A stretch of 50,000 nucleotides of DNA from Nymphaea colorata (GCF_008831285.2 NW_022204591.1:5001-55000); one strand, 5' to 3'. Shown: positions 1-10,610, numbered from the stretch's first letter. Notes: a model not told the origin generated them from the sequence alone. Numbers and translations are program-made.

Positions 1-854
1 CGCCGCGGTGGTGGAGATCCCCCGATGCCTTCTTCCTTATGCCTATGTCTCAGACGGCGGCTCTTAAGGATTTCTGGATCGGAAGCGTCGTGGAGGTAGA
101 GGACGCGAGGGGGAGAAGACGCCTGGTTCTCGGGTTGAACAAGGTGGGAGACGAGAGGGGAGAAGCCTCGTGCGAGGAGAGAGAGGGTGCCACACCAATG
201 CCAATCTCTGGATTAATTTTCGATTCCTTGTACATTGTGTTTACAGAATATATACCAAATATAATGCGAGCCCTAATTACATGTTAACCTAGCTCGCAAC
301 ATAGTCTAATGTCAAAATGCCCAAGGCACAACCCGCCTTGCTGGGTCTTACTTCAAAACTCGATATTAACTTTAAATTAAGTAGCATAAATGAAATCGGG
401 CCTAGCGCCCAACATATAAAATTATCTACGAAAGTCCCTAAGTCTTTCGGACTTAGGGCGGGGACCTCGTGTGGGTTACCGCCCACACTTCGGAACTTAG
501 TGCGCGGGTCAAATCTGATTGATTCAGACCTGAACCTAAGCCTCTCGGCTTTAGATAGGCTCAAGCGTTCGGGGAATTTGGACTCACGCTCGGATTATCT
601 GATCAAGCTCGGTGAGCCTCGCAACAGGTTCTAGAACGCCTTGAATTCCACCTGGTTTGAGCACTCTTTTGGACCTAGTTGCTCCTCCCACGCCGCCCGC
701 TGCAACTGTCTCGAGTGCTGACTTAGCCTCGCTTGGACCGTCTTCAAGTTGACTTAACGATTGCGCCCACAAGTCCGAGGCTTTTTTCCTTGGCCGACTG
801 GTTCCGGCCTGATCTCGCCGAGCTGGGTCCGGACCTACATGTTGGTCCGTAACA
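1..854 (-). repeat. Element A 3' LTR (U3 end), partial
   Basis: This aligns with the U3-side part of the right LTR (about 9418-10276) and ends in CCGTAACA at 854, directly against the polypurine tract. It contains the TATA-like stretch at 248-255, two tandem hairpins (436-458 and 469-488) and the last part of the pol frame. Compared with the right LTR it has about nine single-base deletions and no insertion that I could find. Confidence 0.95.
436..488 (-). other. Tandem RNA hairpins in U3 / 3' UTR of element A
   Basis: Hairpin 1 (436-458) has a 9-bp perfect stem, CCCTAAGTC with GACTTAGGG, and a 5-nt loop. Hairpin 2 (469-488) has a 7-bp perfect stem, GTGTGGG with CCCACAC, and a 6-nt loop. Both lie just downstream of the pol stop codon in the sense RNA. 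Equivalent copies are at 9857-9879 and 9890-9909. Confidence 0.7.
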
Positions 855-3800
855 GATTCCCCCTCCCTAGAATGCGCTTGTCCTCGAGCGCTGGAGGAGG
901 GAAAGCGATGAGCCACTGACCCAAACTCTTCCCAAGAGGTTCCTCTGTCAGGCCCCTGCCATTCCACTAATACCTCATGCCGTGTTCTCCCTTGTCTCTG
1001 AACATATCTATGTTTAAGTATACGATAGGGAGTGGGCAAGTTGTCTCGTTCCGGTATTTGCTCGATCACTGTAGGAACATCACCATGATGAGGCTTGAGC
1101 CTGGTGATATGGAAAACTGGGTGTACCATTGCTTCTCGTGGAAGTCCCAGTCGATAAGCGCCTTTCCTACCTTTTGTAATACCGGAAACGGTCCATAATA
1201 CCTCGGTAGTAGCTTAGAATAGGGTTGGCCCATTAACGATCGTTGCTTGAGGGGCAACCTCTTTAACCACACGTAATCACCCACTTCGAATTCTCGATCT
1301 TTTTGCCCTTTGTTGTAGACCTGTCTCATCCTATTCTGGGCTTTGGCAATGTTTTGCTTGAGGGAGTCAAGTACTTCCTCACGGGTGCGTAGCTCACAGT
1401 CTACATTGTCGTCGCTTGCTGTACCTCCTTCATATCGAGGGATACTTGGAGGTGGGGTCCCATACACACCTTCAAAAGGCGTCATCCCTGTTGACGAATG
1501 TAAACTGGTGTTATAAGACCACTCTGCCCAAGGTAAGAATTTTACCCAAGTCTGTGGTCTTTCTCCTGCAAAACACCTCAAATAGGTCTCTAAGGATCGA
1601 TTTACGATTTCGCTCTGCCCGTCTGTCTGTGGGTGATGGGCTGTGCTAAAATTTAGCGTTGTACCCATAAGTTTCATATACTCCTGCCAGAATGCGCTAA
1701 GGAAAATAGAATCTCTGTCACAAACGACTGATTTTGGCATCCCGTGGAGCTTTCCGACGTATTCCTGGTACACGCTGGCCACCATTGGCCCTTGATACGA
1801 CCTAGGCAAGGGAGCGAAGTGGCTGTACATGGTCAGACGGTCCACTACCACTAGCACAGCTTCCTTGCCTTTAGAACGGGGCATGGCATCAATAAAATCC
1901 AAGGTCACATCGGTCCATGGTTTGGCTGGTATGGGGAGGGGAACCAAGTGCCCTGGAGGTCTAATGGCCTCGTATTTTTCCCTCTGGCATACCAGGCAAC
2001 TCCGGATGTACCTTTGTACCTCTGCCTTCATGCCACGCCACCAAAATTGGGCTTTAATTCTGCTTAGGGTTTTAGAAACCCCCTCATGACCCGTGGCAGG
2101 GGTGTCATGGAAATGACGCAGGAGTTCTTGCTTAAGCCCAGACTCTGGAGGAACCACTGCTCGGTTCTTCCTATATAATAGATTCCCTCTGACTGTATAG
2201 AAGGGAATGGATCCTGGATGTTGTTCTGTTGATGCACGGATTAGCCTTATGGACTGATCTGCTTGCTGTTCCTGGGCTAACCTATCCCAAACATCAGTTT
2301 CCACTACCGAAAGAGTCATGAACTGCTCAGTCAATCTAGAGAGAGAATCGGCCGCTGTATTTTCCGGACCCTTTTTGTACTCTATTTCAAAATCGTATCC
2401 AAGCAGCTTTGCCAGCCAACGTTGTTGGGTAGGCGTGGATACTCTCTGTTTTAACATGTACTTCAGAGAATTTTGGTCCGTCTTGACTGTGAATCTGCGC
2501 CCTATAAGGTAGGGTCGCCATTTTTCAACTGCTAACACTATCGCTAGTAGTTCTTTCTCATAAGTAGAGAGAGGTTTCGCTCTACTTGAGAGTGCCTTAG
2601 ACATATAAGCGATAGGGTGGCCTCCTTGACTGAGAACGGCCCCAATTCCAACCTCACATGCGTCTGTCTCTATTGTGAACTGCTGGTTGAAATCCGGAAG
2701 TGTAAGAACTGGCGCAGAGATAAGGGCAAGTTTTAACTTTTCAAAGGCTGCCCTAGCCTTATCCGACCACTGAAAGGCTCCTTTCTTGAGCATCTGGGTC
2801 AAAGGCTGTGCGATCAAACCGTTTCCCTGTATGAAACGCCTATAGTACCCAGTCAAACTGAGGAATCCACGGAGTCCTTTCAAGTCCTTAGGCAGTGGCC
2901 ATTTCTGCATGGCTTCTAATTTTTCGGGGTCTGCCCGAACCCCTTGTTGGCACACTATGTGCCCTAGATAACCAATAGAAGGTTGTCCAAAGCTGCATTT
3001 GGACATCTTGGCGTATAATTGGTTATCTCTCAATACCTGAAGAGCAACTGCGAGATGCTTCTGATGTGATTCTTCAGACTGACTGTAAATCAAGATGTCA
3101 TCAAAGAAAACTAAGATGAAATCGCGGAGGTACTGTCTGAAGACGTCGTTCATGCACCTCTGAAATGTTGCTGGTGCGTTTGTCAGACCAAATGGCATGA
3201 CGAGGAACTCATAGTGCCCGTCATGCGTCCTGAAAGCGGTCTTGGGGACGTCGTCCTTGTACATACGAATTTGATGATAGCCGGCTCGTAAGTCGATCTT
3301 GGAGAAAATAGTTGCTCCAGCTAGTTCATCCAATAACTCGTCAATTACCGGTATGGGATGTCTATCCTTCACGGTGGCTTCATTCAAGGCGCGATAATCT
3401 ACACAGAAGCGCCAGGTGTTGTCTTTCTTCTTCACAAGTAGGACCGGTGAAGAGAAAGGGCTGCTACTTGGTTGCACAATGCCACTTTCCAACATTTCTT
3501 TAACCAGACGCTCGATTTCAGCCTTCTGGTTATATCCATACCGATAGGGGCGCACATTAACCGGTTCTGCCCTTGAGTCATTATGATCCTATGGTCATAG
3601 GATCTCTGTGGTGGAAGCCCCTTAGGCTCCTCAAAGACGTCCTCATATTGATCCAGCACCAGCTGAATTCGTTCTGGCACTACCTCTTTCTGCTCTTCTT
3701 TTTCTGGCACATCGGTAGCGAGTGCCATTACCCAACACGCGGGCTGCTCGGCTTCAATTGCCCGAAGTGCAGCCTTGGGACGAGTTGTGCTGGTTAAGCC

Positions 3801-5732
3801 CTGTAGCGTCATGGGCTCTTCGTCGCCGTCGGGAGTGAAGGTCATGCTGAAGTTCTTCACATCCCAAGATATGATGCCAAGCGTGAAAAACCATGGCATC
3901 CCGAGAATAAGATCCACTCCATCTAAAGGAATGACTAAGAAGTCGATCTTGAATGGTTTTCTCTTGATCACAACTTCTATGCCTTTCCCTTCGTTATGGC
4001 ACTTTAATCTCATACCCCCTCCCACGATTATAGTTTGGGGGTGGCTTGATTCAAGGGAGACGTTGCATCTACGTGCGGCTTCCTCTGTTAGGAAGTTCTT
4101 GGTTGCTCCATTATCAAGCAAAATTAAGACCTTATGTCCGTTTATCCTCCCAAATACCCTGAATGAGTTGGGCTTGTTGGGATCTTGCATTGAATGCAGA
4201 GACTCTGCCTCGGTTGGCTTTTCTTCTTTGGCGGGAGTCTCTTCAATCCGGACTTCTTTCTTTTTCTCGGCTTGTTTTGCTCGCCTCTTGGTAACTACTT
4301 CCTCATCTGACGAGGACGAGCTGGTCTCATACGGCGTTGTAGACGAATCGCTACATGAACTGGACTCGTCATCGCTCACCACCTGTACCCTGTAATAAGT
4401 TGGGCACTGATGGTTCTTGTCCCATTTTCCCTCACATCTGTAGCACAGGCCTTTACGCCTGAACTCTTCAATCTGTTTCGGTGTGAGGTAACGCGTTGGT
4501 GGTTTTCGGCCTTGCCCCTGGTTTGGGCCTTGTGGTGGCCGATATTCGCTCCCTCTTCGGAAGGGAGTTGGTTCCTTCCCTCTAATTCGAGAACCAGAGG
4601 AGTAGGAAGGTCTTCTCCTCTGCTTGTCCATCTTGTGAGCCTTCTTCTCGACTCTCTTCTCCTCTATTTGCTCTTCGTAGAGGCGGGCCATGGCAAAACA
4701 TTCTTCTAGCCTGTTGAAGCGGTGAATTTTCAATTCTCTCTTCACTTCGCTTTTAAGGCCGCCCTTGAACGCTTCGATGAGAGCTTTTTCTGGCCACTGG
4801 ACCATGCTAGCCAACCTCTCAAATTGACGTTGGTAGGCTGCTACGGTTGTGGATTGGACCAGATTTTTAAGGTCCTCATCATAATCGATGAATGTTGAAT
4901 CTCCGAACTGTAATTGGAGACTCGCCTTGTACTTCTCCCAAGTTGGATCTGCCGTCTTATGATCGAACCACAAATAATGGGTTGTGGCCTCACCTGTCAT
5001 GTTTGCAGTGGCAATTTCAATCCACTCTTCTTGGGGTACACGATGGCACAAGAAGTACCTCTCGGCCATGAATAGCCACTCCCGTAAGTGCTCCCCATTG
5101 AATTTGGGAAACTCATAACGAACTGTGGGAGTTCGCCTCTCATCTTGAAGCTGACGTTGTGCTCTTCTAGGACGTAGAGGAGATTCGTCCTGTTCCCCTT
5201 CTGAATCGTAGTAGGTGCGATTCATTCTGCTGCTAGCGAATCTTTGCACTCTTGGCGTTCTATAATATTCGCTAGTGGGCTCAATGGGCTGTCGCTCTGG
5301 CGGGGGACCCATGTGTAAAAGTCTGCCCCCTTCTGTACTTGTTCCGATGTGGGAGAGATTGTTCGGGTCTATCTCAGTATCGGTGGGGTAGGTAGGAGCA
5401 CCTAACACACCTTTGCCTTTGTTCGGACCCTCAGTGGTCCTTTCCCCTCCTGGGTTCTGGTTGGCAGCTAACTGCTTCAAAAGACCTCGAATCTCGTCCA
5501 TTTCGTTTTGCCGCTCTCGGTTTTGTCTTTCCATTTCACGTTTGCGGGCTTGATCGGATTTGCTCATATCATTTCTCATTTGCAACAGCTCTTTTTCAAT
5601 GTTTAGTATCCTGCCCATTGCATAGTTGGGAACTGGTCCCGCTTGTGTGCTTGGAGCTTCCTTGGGTTGGTCATTGAGGGGCTCCTCAAGGACAGGCTCA
5701 TCGGGATTAAACTGTTTCTTTGACTTGCCCAT
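561..5732 (-). pseudogene. gag-pol: Element A gag-pol polyprotein, frameshifted
   Basis: It encodes the capsid protein and replication enzymes of a chromovirus. The frame starts at the MGKSKK initiator, the same start as in D and F, about 30 nt after a strong splice-acceptor-like sequence. In order it holds Gag with the zinc knuckle CYRC...HQC, an aspartic protease (LLDNGAT), RT with FFDD, RNase H, an HHCC/DDE integrase and a chromodomain. Compared with D and F it has lost one C at 3570-3572, between protease and RT, one C near 1159 in the integrase C-terminus, and one C near 599 in the tail. The RT-integrase part is otherwise open from 3555 to about 1160. The homologous stop codon is at 561-563, inside the LTR. 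A cannot make an intact polyprotein as sequenced; the deletions could be assembly errors. Confidence 0.93.
855..868 (-). other. Polypurine tract of element A
   Basis: On the minus strand this reads AGGGAGGGGGAATC, immediately followed by the LTR start TGTTACGG. It is the plus-strand primer site of reverse transcription. It lies inside the pol reading frame, encoding part of the sequence REGES. Confidence 0.92.
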
Positions 5733-6343
5733 AGTTGTTTAGGGCCGGGTATAGTCAAAGAACTACCGAAGACAAAAAAAATCCTAGCTAAAATTCCAAA
5801 ACTGACACGCTGCCACTCTCAAGCGAGAAGTCGCTGTCCGACTCCTAAAACTGCTGGCTGATCCCTGACCGAAGACCTGATCTGCCGACTGACTCTGCCC
5901 TACTGCCCTACGCTGCCGCTGCCTTGGCTACCGGTAGCGCGTTTAGAGGCAAGGGAGACGGGTTGGCCCGCCTAGTGCCGCGCTTCGCCTAAGCACCTCG
6001 GCACTCCCACTTCGCCCACGGCCGGGCTTTTACAAGCCTAAATCACCGCACCCTCCTGGTGCCTTGGTGACGAACCGGGAGCTCGGCTGCCCTCGGGTGC
6101 ACGGAATGTACAGCCCTTTACTTGCTAAAGGTGAGCAAGCAAAGCCCTAAACCGTACGAAGACGGAAGTCACGGGGACTCCAAAAATCAAAATCTGCTCT
6201 AGAAAGCCGGAAATAAACTGACTAGAAAACCAAAAGAAGTCCACTGTCTCGCTGGAAATCTAAAAAGAAGATCGTCTGCACTGCCGTTGATGAAGCTTCT
6301 TCGTAGGTCCAAGTGCTCAAACCGACGGTGTTCCTCAAGATTC
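5733..6343 (-). other. Element A untranslated leader
   Basis: This is the gene-free leader between the primer site and the gag ATG. I see no conserved reading frame. The gag-proximal end carries a T-rich tract followed by CGGTAG (intron end at 5763), a good splice-acceptor context 30 nt before the ATG, and the same arrangement is kept in D and F. Confidence 0.8.
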
Positions 6344-6355
6344 GCTCTGATACCA
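6344..6355 (-). other. Primer binding site, tRNA-iMet, element A
   Basis: The minus strand reads TGGTATCAGAGC, complementary to the 3' end of plant initiator tRNA-Met. It sits 2 nt from the end of the 5' LTR, the usual spacing, and fixes the transcription direction as minus. Confidence 0.97.
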
Positions 6356-6477
6356 ATTGTTAGGATCTCACCTCCTAGGCCAGAATAACCCGACCAGTGC
6401 GATCCTAAACTTCCCAGGACCTTCTTGAGGCCTATTCTAAAAACCGAAAAACCTAGGTAATTACACAAATGATCTAC

Positions 6478-6485
6478 CCGGCCGG
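6478..6485. other. Conserved U5 palindrome CCGGCCGG
   Basis: This 8-nt palindrome sits in a block of about 30 bp that stays nearly unchanged in all four LTR families (copies at 10566-10573, 10732-10739, 46571-46578). It lies about 120 nt inside the U5 end, where retroelement RNAs often carry dimerisation or packaging signals. That function is inference only. Confidence 0.55.
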
Positions 6486-7539
6486 ACAGGACCCCGGCGC
6501 AAAACCCGATAGGTAAGGAGATACACGTGTAGGTTACCCGAATCCCAAAAATTCCTAACTAAGTCTGCCTACTACAAAAACAATAACAGGGTCGTGAGGC
6601 CTTTACAATTCGCGAGCGATACAAGAGAACACTCGATCTCACTCACAAACCACGCAAACCACACTAACGTGCAAACCACACCCAACAGAAAGAAATAGGT
6701 GGTCTGGCTCCTTGTGGTCGTGTCTCGGGCACAGTGCCCTCGAGGTACCTCACGGGGGAGCTAGGCCGAAGCCAAGGCTAAAACAGAAATGCTGAAAATA
6801 AGCTAATATGCTACCTAAAACTGAAAGCAAATCCCACCCGGAGCTACAAGGGGGATAGGAGAGGATACCGGCCAAGGATCACCATTGGCGTAGCCGGATA
6901 AGGTCTCGGGGTGATGACCTGCCCCCGAGCACTACAGCTCACAGAACAGGAAGACCGGCTGAGGCGTGCCTCCACGTAGCCTGCTGCTCAGACTGACCGC
7001 TGCCGGAAGGCGCTGACGGCCGGTCGCGCGCTGGTGGTCGGGTCGACTGCCGAGGTCTGGTCGCTGCTCACTGGCTATGGCCGCTGCCTGTTGCGGCCAA
7101 GAGTCCTGCTGTGGCAGTGCTGGTGTCGGCAGAAGCTGCCGCCGACGCTCGCTAAGCCGTGGGATAGGACGCACGCCGAGGACGAGGAAGCTGCCGCGGA
7201 CTGCTACGGACAACGCTGACGATGACGCCTGGAGCGCTCGGTTGCTATCGGAACGAGGCCGCCTGCCTGGACGAAGTCGCCTGTCGGGCTGCCGCCGATG
7301 TGTTGCTGCTGCGCGCTGAAGACGACAGAACCGGGCCGGAAGGACCGCCGGGATTGCCGAGGGGGGCTGCTGTCACAGAGACAGCGCCTACCTGCCTATC
7401 TCCGGGATGTGGCTCGGCCGCGTGCGCCGGTGGATGCCGGCGAGGAGGAAGTGGCCGCTGTAAGGGCCGGTGAGCCGGCTGAACCTAATCCTATCTAAGG
7501 CTGGGCTGGCTGGGTTCGGCTGGGCTCTACTAGGTGGTA

Positions 7540-7935
7540 GGTCTAGTCAAGCGGGTTCGGGACAGGGTAGGCTTGGTCAAATGGGGTTTAGGTTCAGTCA
7601 AGGGTTGACCTAGCTAATAGGTTGGTCCCGTAGGGGAGGCTAAGGTCGAGCCTAAGCTCACGGTGTTGGTCAGCGATGACCTAATGCGGAGGGTTTAACT
7701 AACTAGGTGGTTGACTAAATGGACCGAGTCAATGGGTCCGGGTCAAGTAGGTCAAGGGTCACTCGAGGTAGGCTCGAGTCGCTAAGGGAGGTTACCAACA
7801 AAGTGGGCTCGGTGGAATAGTTGACCTAGTTTGACTAAGGCTAAAGGTCAATGCCGATCTAGGTTGGCTCGGTAGAGGTTTAGCCTAGGTGCGGGTTCGG
7901 TGCGGGAGGTTGCCTAGTGGGTTCGGTTGACTGGG
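7540..7935. promoter_or_regulatory. W-box (TTGACC/TTGACT) cluster in LTR A
   Basis: I count twelve TTGAC[C/T] hexamers on the two strands, for example around 7547, 7576, 7604, 7731, 7821 and 7831. Chance would give well under one in this length. TTGAC[C/T] is the known WRKY-factor binding core. The cluster lies in the transcribed R-U5 part, not upstream of the TATA element. Confidence 0.5.
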
Positions 7936-9664
7936 TTGGTCTTACCCAGGGATTGCACCGATGCTTGCCACGTGGCAAGATGAACGGACACGACAGAAAG
8001 AGCTAGAATAATACCAGCTATTAGGAATAGAGTTCGGATTCTCGCCTAAGTGTTAGGGAGAAGCTCGACAAAGGAGGGAGAGGAGATTGGGGCGAAGGGC
8101 CAGGTGGCGCTCTCGAGTGAGCTCGAGTGAGGCCAAGGCTGAGATGGGGACACGTGGATCAGATCTACGGTGGAGAGGAGGTGCGGATCAGGTCAAGAGG
8201 AAAAGAAGGAAATGGTAGAGGAAGAATAGGCAAGGTGGCGCGAGGTGGCAAGGCTTCCAAAAACGATGGAGGCTAGATCCGAGAAAAGAGGCAAGGGGAC
8301 CTCGCAGGGTCTGGCTGGAGGACAAGTGGCGAGTCACGGGACCAAAGGGGGTAGCTGGCAGGTGAGGTGGCGAGTGAGGTGGCAGAGGACTGGCTCGGAT
8401 TGCAACACGTGTCAAGATGAATGCGTGAGGATCCTTGCGATCTAGGGTTGACGCGATGAAGGTGGCGAGGAACTGGAAGGGAGCGGCGGCTGCGGTATTG
8501 ATTCCAGATTTGGTGGAGCAGCTGATTGCGAGCTGATCCTGGATAGGGACAGGTGGCAGCAGCTGGGGAGAGGACTCAGGTGGACGGCTGGATGGTGGAC
8601 AGGTGTCACAGTGAACGGCTTAGATGAAACGGAGGTGGACTTACCGGATTCGGATGATTGGCCTCGTCGGGATCTTCCAATTCACGTCGGCGGCCAGAAC
8701 TTGATCCGAAAGTCCCTTGACCGATATACCCCTTTCAGATTTTAATTAAAACACTAGGGAAGAAGGGCAATTCGGTCCTTAGCGCCGGAATCAATGGCGA
8801 CCATCGGAATTAGCAGCGATGGCCGGATTCAAGCGTTTTTCCGGCGAGATTCAATCTCGAGATCCAGCCGACAGAATTCGCCCCTTTTTTGATATTTGTA
8901 AAGCTCTTTCCTTGGCGATTCACGTGGATCACTTCCCTACTTCAGATCTTGACCAGAGAGCTATATTTCTTAACTTTGGAGCCTCTGGTCCGACAGATCA
9001 AAAGGGAGAAAACAGGCCGATAGAACTTGAAATTTCTTAGCGATTTGCCTTTCTAATCCGGCCAACTTCCTACGAGGGATCAAACTACTGATTCCAATCC
9101 CACGGCGTGATCTACAACTTCTGATTAGAACAGAACACGCCTCAATCCTGATTCCCCTCTTCGGGTATGCCGAGGGAGGAACCGAGTGAAGACGCCCTGC
9201 GTTCTAAGGCAGAATGCAGCAATCGGGCAGCTAGAGAGAGATCGGAATTCGTCTCCTCTTCGGTGTCGAATTGAAGCCGGCGGTGGATCCGTCGCCTTCA
9301 ATCTTCCCTATGCTGGAATCGGCCTCACAGTACCCTCGTGATCAGGGCAATGGCACCGATTCCAAAACTTTGAAAAAGCTCGAAAGGGGGTACTTACGTT
9401 ACAAGGGAGGGATCGCCGCCGGTGGTGGAGATCCGCCGATGCCTTCTTCCTTATGCCTATGTCTCAGACGGCGGCTCTTCAAGGATTTCTGGATTCGGAA
9501 GCGTCGTGGAGGTAGAGGACGCGAGGGGGGAGAAGACGCCTGGTTTTCGGGTTGAACAAGGTGGGAGACGAGAGGGGAGAAGCCTCGTGCGAGGAGAGAG
9601 AGGGTGCCACACCAAATGCCAATCTCTGGATTAATTTTCGATTCCTTGTACATTGTGTTTACAG

Positions 9665-9672
9665 AATATATA
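9665..9672 (-). promoter_or_regulatory. TATA-like element of LTR A promoter
   Basis: The minus strand reads TATATATT. The position, about 600 nt into the LTR from its 5' end, is the same in the other copies. Transcription would be expected to start roughly 30 nt downstream, near 9635. Confidence 0.55.
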
Positions 9673-9981
9673 CCAAATATAATGCGAGCCCTAATTACAT
9701 GTTAACCTAGCTCGCAACATAGTCTAATGTCAAAAATGCGCAAGGCACAACCCGCCTTGCTAGGTCTCTACTTCAAAACTCGATATTAACTTTAAATTAA
9801 GTAGCATAAAATGAAATCGGGCCTAGCGCCCAACATATAAAATTATCTACGAAAGTCCCTAAGTCTTTCGGACTTAGGGCGGGGACCTCGTGTGGGTTAC
9901 CGCCCACACTTCGGAACTTAGTGCGCGGGTCAAATCTGATTGATTCAGATCTGAACCTAAGCCTCTCGGCTTTAGATAGGC

Positions 9982-10273
9982 TCAAGCGTTCGGGGAATTT
10001 GGACTCACGCTCGGACTATCCTGATCAAGCTCGGTGAGCCTCGCAACAGGTTCTAGAACGCCTTGAGTTCCACCTGGTTTGAGCACTCTTTCGGACCTAG
10101 TTGCTCCTCCCACGCCGCCCGCTGCAACTGTCTCGAGTGCTGACTTAGCCTCGCTTGGACCGTCTTCAAGTTGACTTAACGATTGCGCCCACAAGTCCGA
10201 GGCTTTTTTCCTTGGCCGACTGGTTCCGGCCTGATCACGCCGAGCTGGGTCCGGACCTACATGTTGGTCCGTA
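9982..10273 (-). pseudogene. Copy of Pol C-terminal tail in element A 5' LTR
   Basis: This is the LTR-encoded end of the pol frame, duplicated in the 5' LTR because both LTRs are copies. It contains the motif VAAGGVGGATRSE and ends at the TGA at 9982-9984. Here it is upstream of the promoter and has no expected expression. Confidence 0.85.
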
Positions 10274-10276
10274 ACG

Positions 10277-10444
10277 ACACCCTTCGACCTTGCTGCCGTC
10301 CCTCGTGTGCCCTTTCTTCACTGCGAGCGGCCATTTTTTCTTGGTTTCGCGTGCTTCCGTAGCTGTCTTTTCAGCTTCTCCTGCATCCGGTTTTGCCTAG
10401 GCCATTTGTAGTCCACGCGGTGCGACTGCCTTCTTCTCGGCCTC
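10277..10444. other. Orphan spacer between element A and a third LTR
   Basis: These 168 bp match no other segment of the window that I can see. The minus strand reads as a Lys/Glu/Ala-rich frame with one stop, possibly a remnant of another gene or element, but no domain is recognisable. Confidence 0.4.
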
Positions 10445-10610
10445 TGTTGGGACTCGTCCCGATTAGGCCAGAATTTCCTAACCAAGACGCTCCTACTGCC
10501 AAGACCGACTTGAGTACTACCTAAAAACCAAAATTCCTAAATAAAACTTAATACAAATAATCTACCCGGCCGGACAAACCCCGGCGCAAAAATCCCTAGG
10601 ACAGAGTTAC
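10445..10610 (-). repeat. LTR fragment of a third related family
   Basis: It starts with TGTTGGGACT and shares the downstream blocks of the other LTRs (ACCCGGCCGGACA and CCCCGGCGCAAA), but is otherwise diverged. No primer site precedes it, so it is the U5 end of a 3' or solo LTR. Element C interrupts it at 10611 and the remainder is missing, consistent with loss in the C/D rearrangement. Confidence 0.8.
10606..10610. repeat. Probable target site of element C (GTTAC), unpaired
   Basis: These five bases directly precede the TG end of the C LTR. The matching copy on the far side does not exist: the five bases after D, the right-hand end of the fused structure, are TGTCC. Confidence 0.5.

Larger units (their letters stand above)
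1..10276 (-). mobile_element. Element A: Ty3/gypsy chromovirus, left end outside window
   Basis: This is a minus-strand LTR retrotransposon with a partial 3' LTR (1-854), an internal region (855-6357) and a 5' LTR (6358-10276). The order primer site, leader, gag-pol, polypurine tract is intact. Its gag-pol resembles D and F closely, but its LTR carries a subfamily-specific U3 segment (about 360-435 and 9782-9855) that differs from D and F. By comparison with the 3.9 kb right LTR, about 3.06 kb of the left LTR lies before the window. The outer end reads GTAACG instead of the usual GTAACA, so the terminal base has changed and the target duplication cannot be checked. Confidence 0.95.
6358..10276 (-). 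repeat. Element A 5' LTR, 3.9 kb
   Basis: It is bounded by TGTTAGGATC at the primer-site end and GTAACG at the outer end (CA expected on the plus strand). In minus orientation it holds U3 with the Pol-tail copy and hairpins, a TATA-like element at 9665-9672, then a very long R-U5. R-U5 contains two splice-donor-like motifs (9397, 8644), a GC-rich block (about 6930-7480), a W-box cluster (about 7540-7935) and a conserved CCGGCCGG block. Short open frames here on both strands, such as 7077-7319 and 8819-9040, have no recognisable domain and I do not call them genes. Confidence 0.95.

Noticed and set aside
584-1129. A separate small gene encoding the chromodomain part
   Set aside because: It is the C-terminal end of gag-pol thrown into another frame by a one-base deletion near 1159, not an independent gene.
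3775-4395. A 206-codon plus-strand frame, repeated at 26863-27483 and 40075-40695
   Set aside because: It lies antisense to the protease and zinc-knuckle region of gag-pol and is repeated only because the elements are copies. It has no domain and no separate promoter evidence.
6199-6468. An 89-codon minus-strand frame across primer site and LTR end, repeated at 42427-42696
   Set aside because: It spans the primer binding site and LTR junction, which are cis signals. It is not kept in C and has no domain.
8819-9040. A 73-codon plus-strand frame repeated in the A, D and F LTRs
   Set aside because: The repetition reflects near-identical LTRs, not selection. It is antisense to the LTR transcript and absent from C and the fourth LTR as far as I can see.
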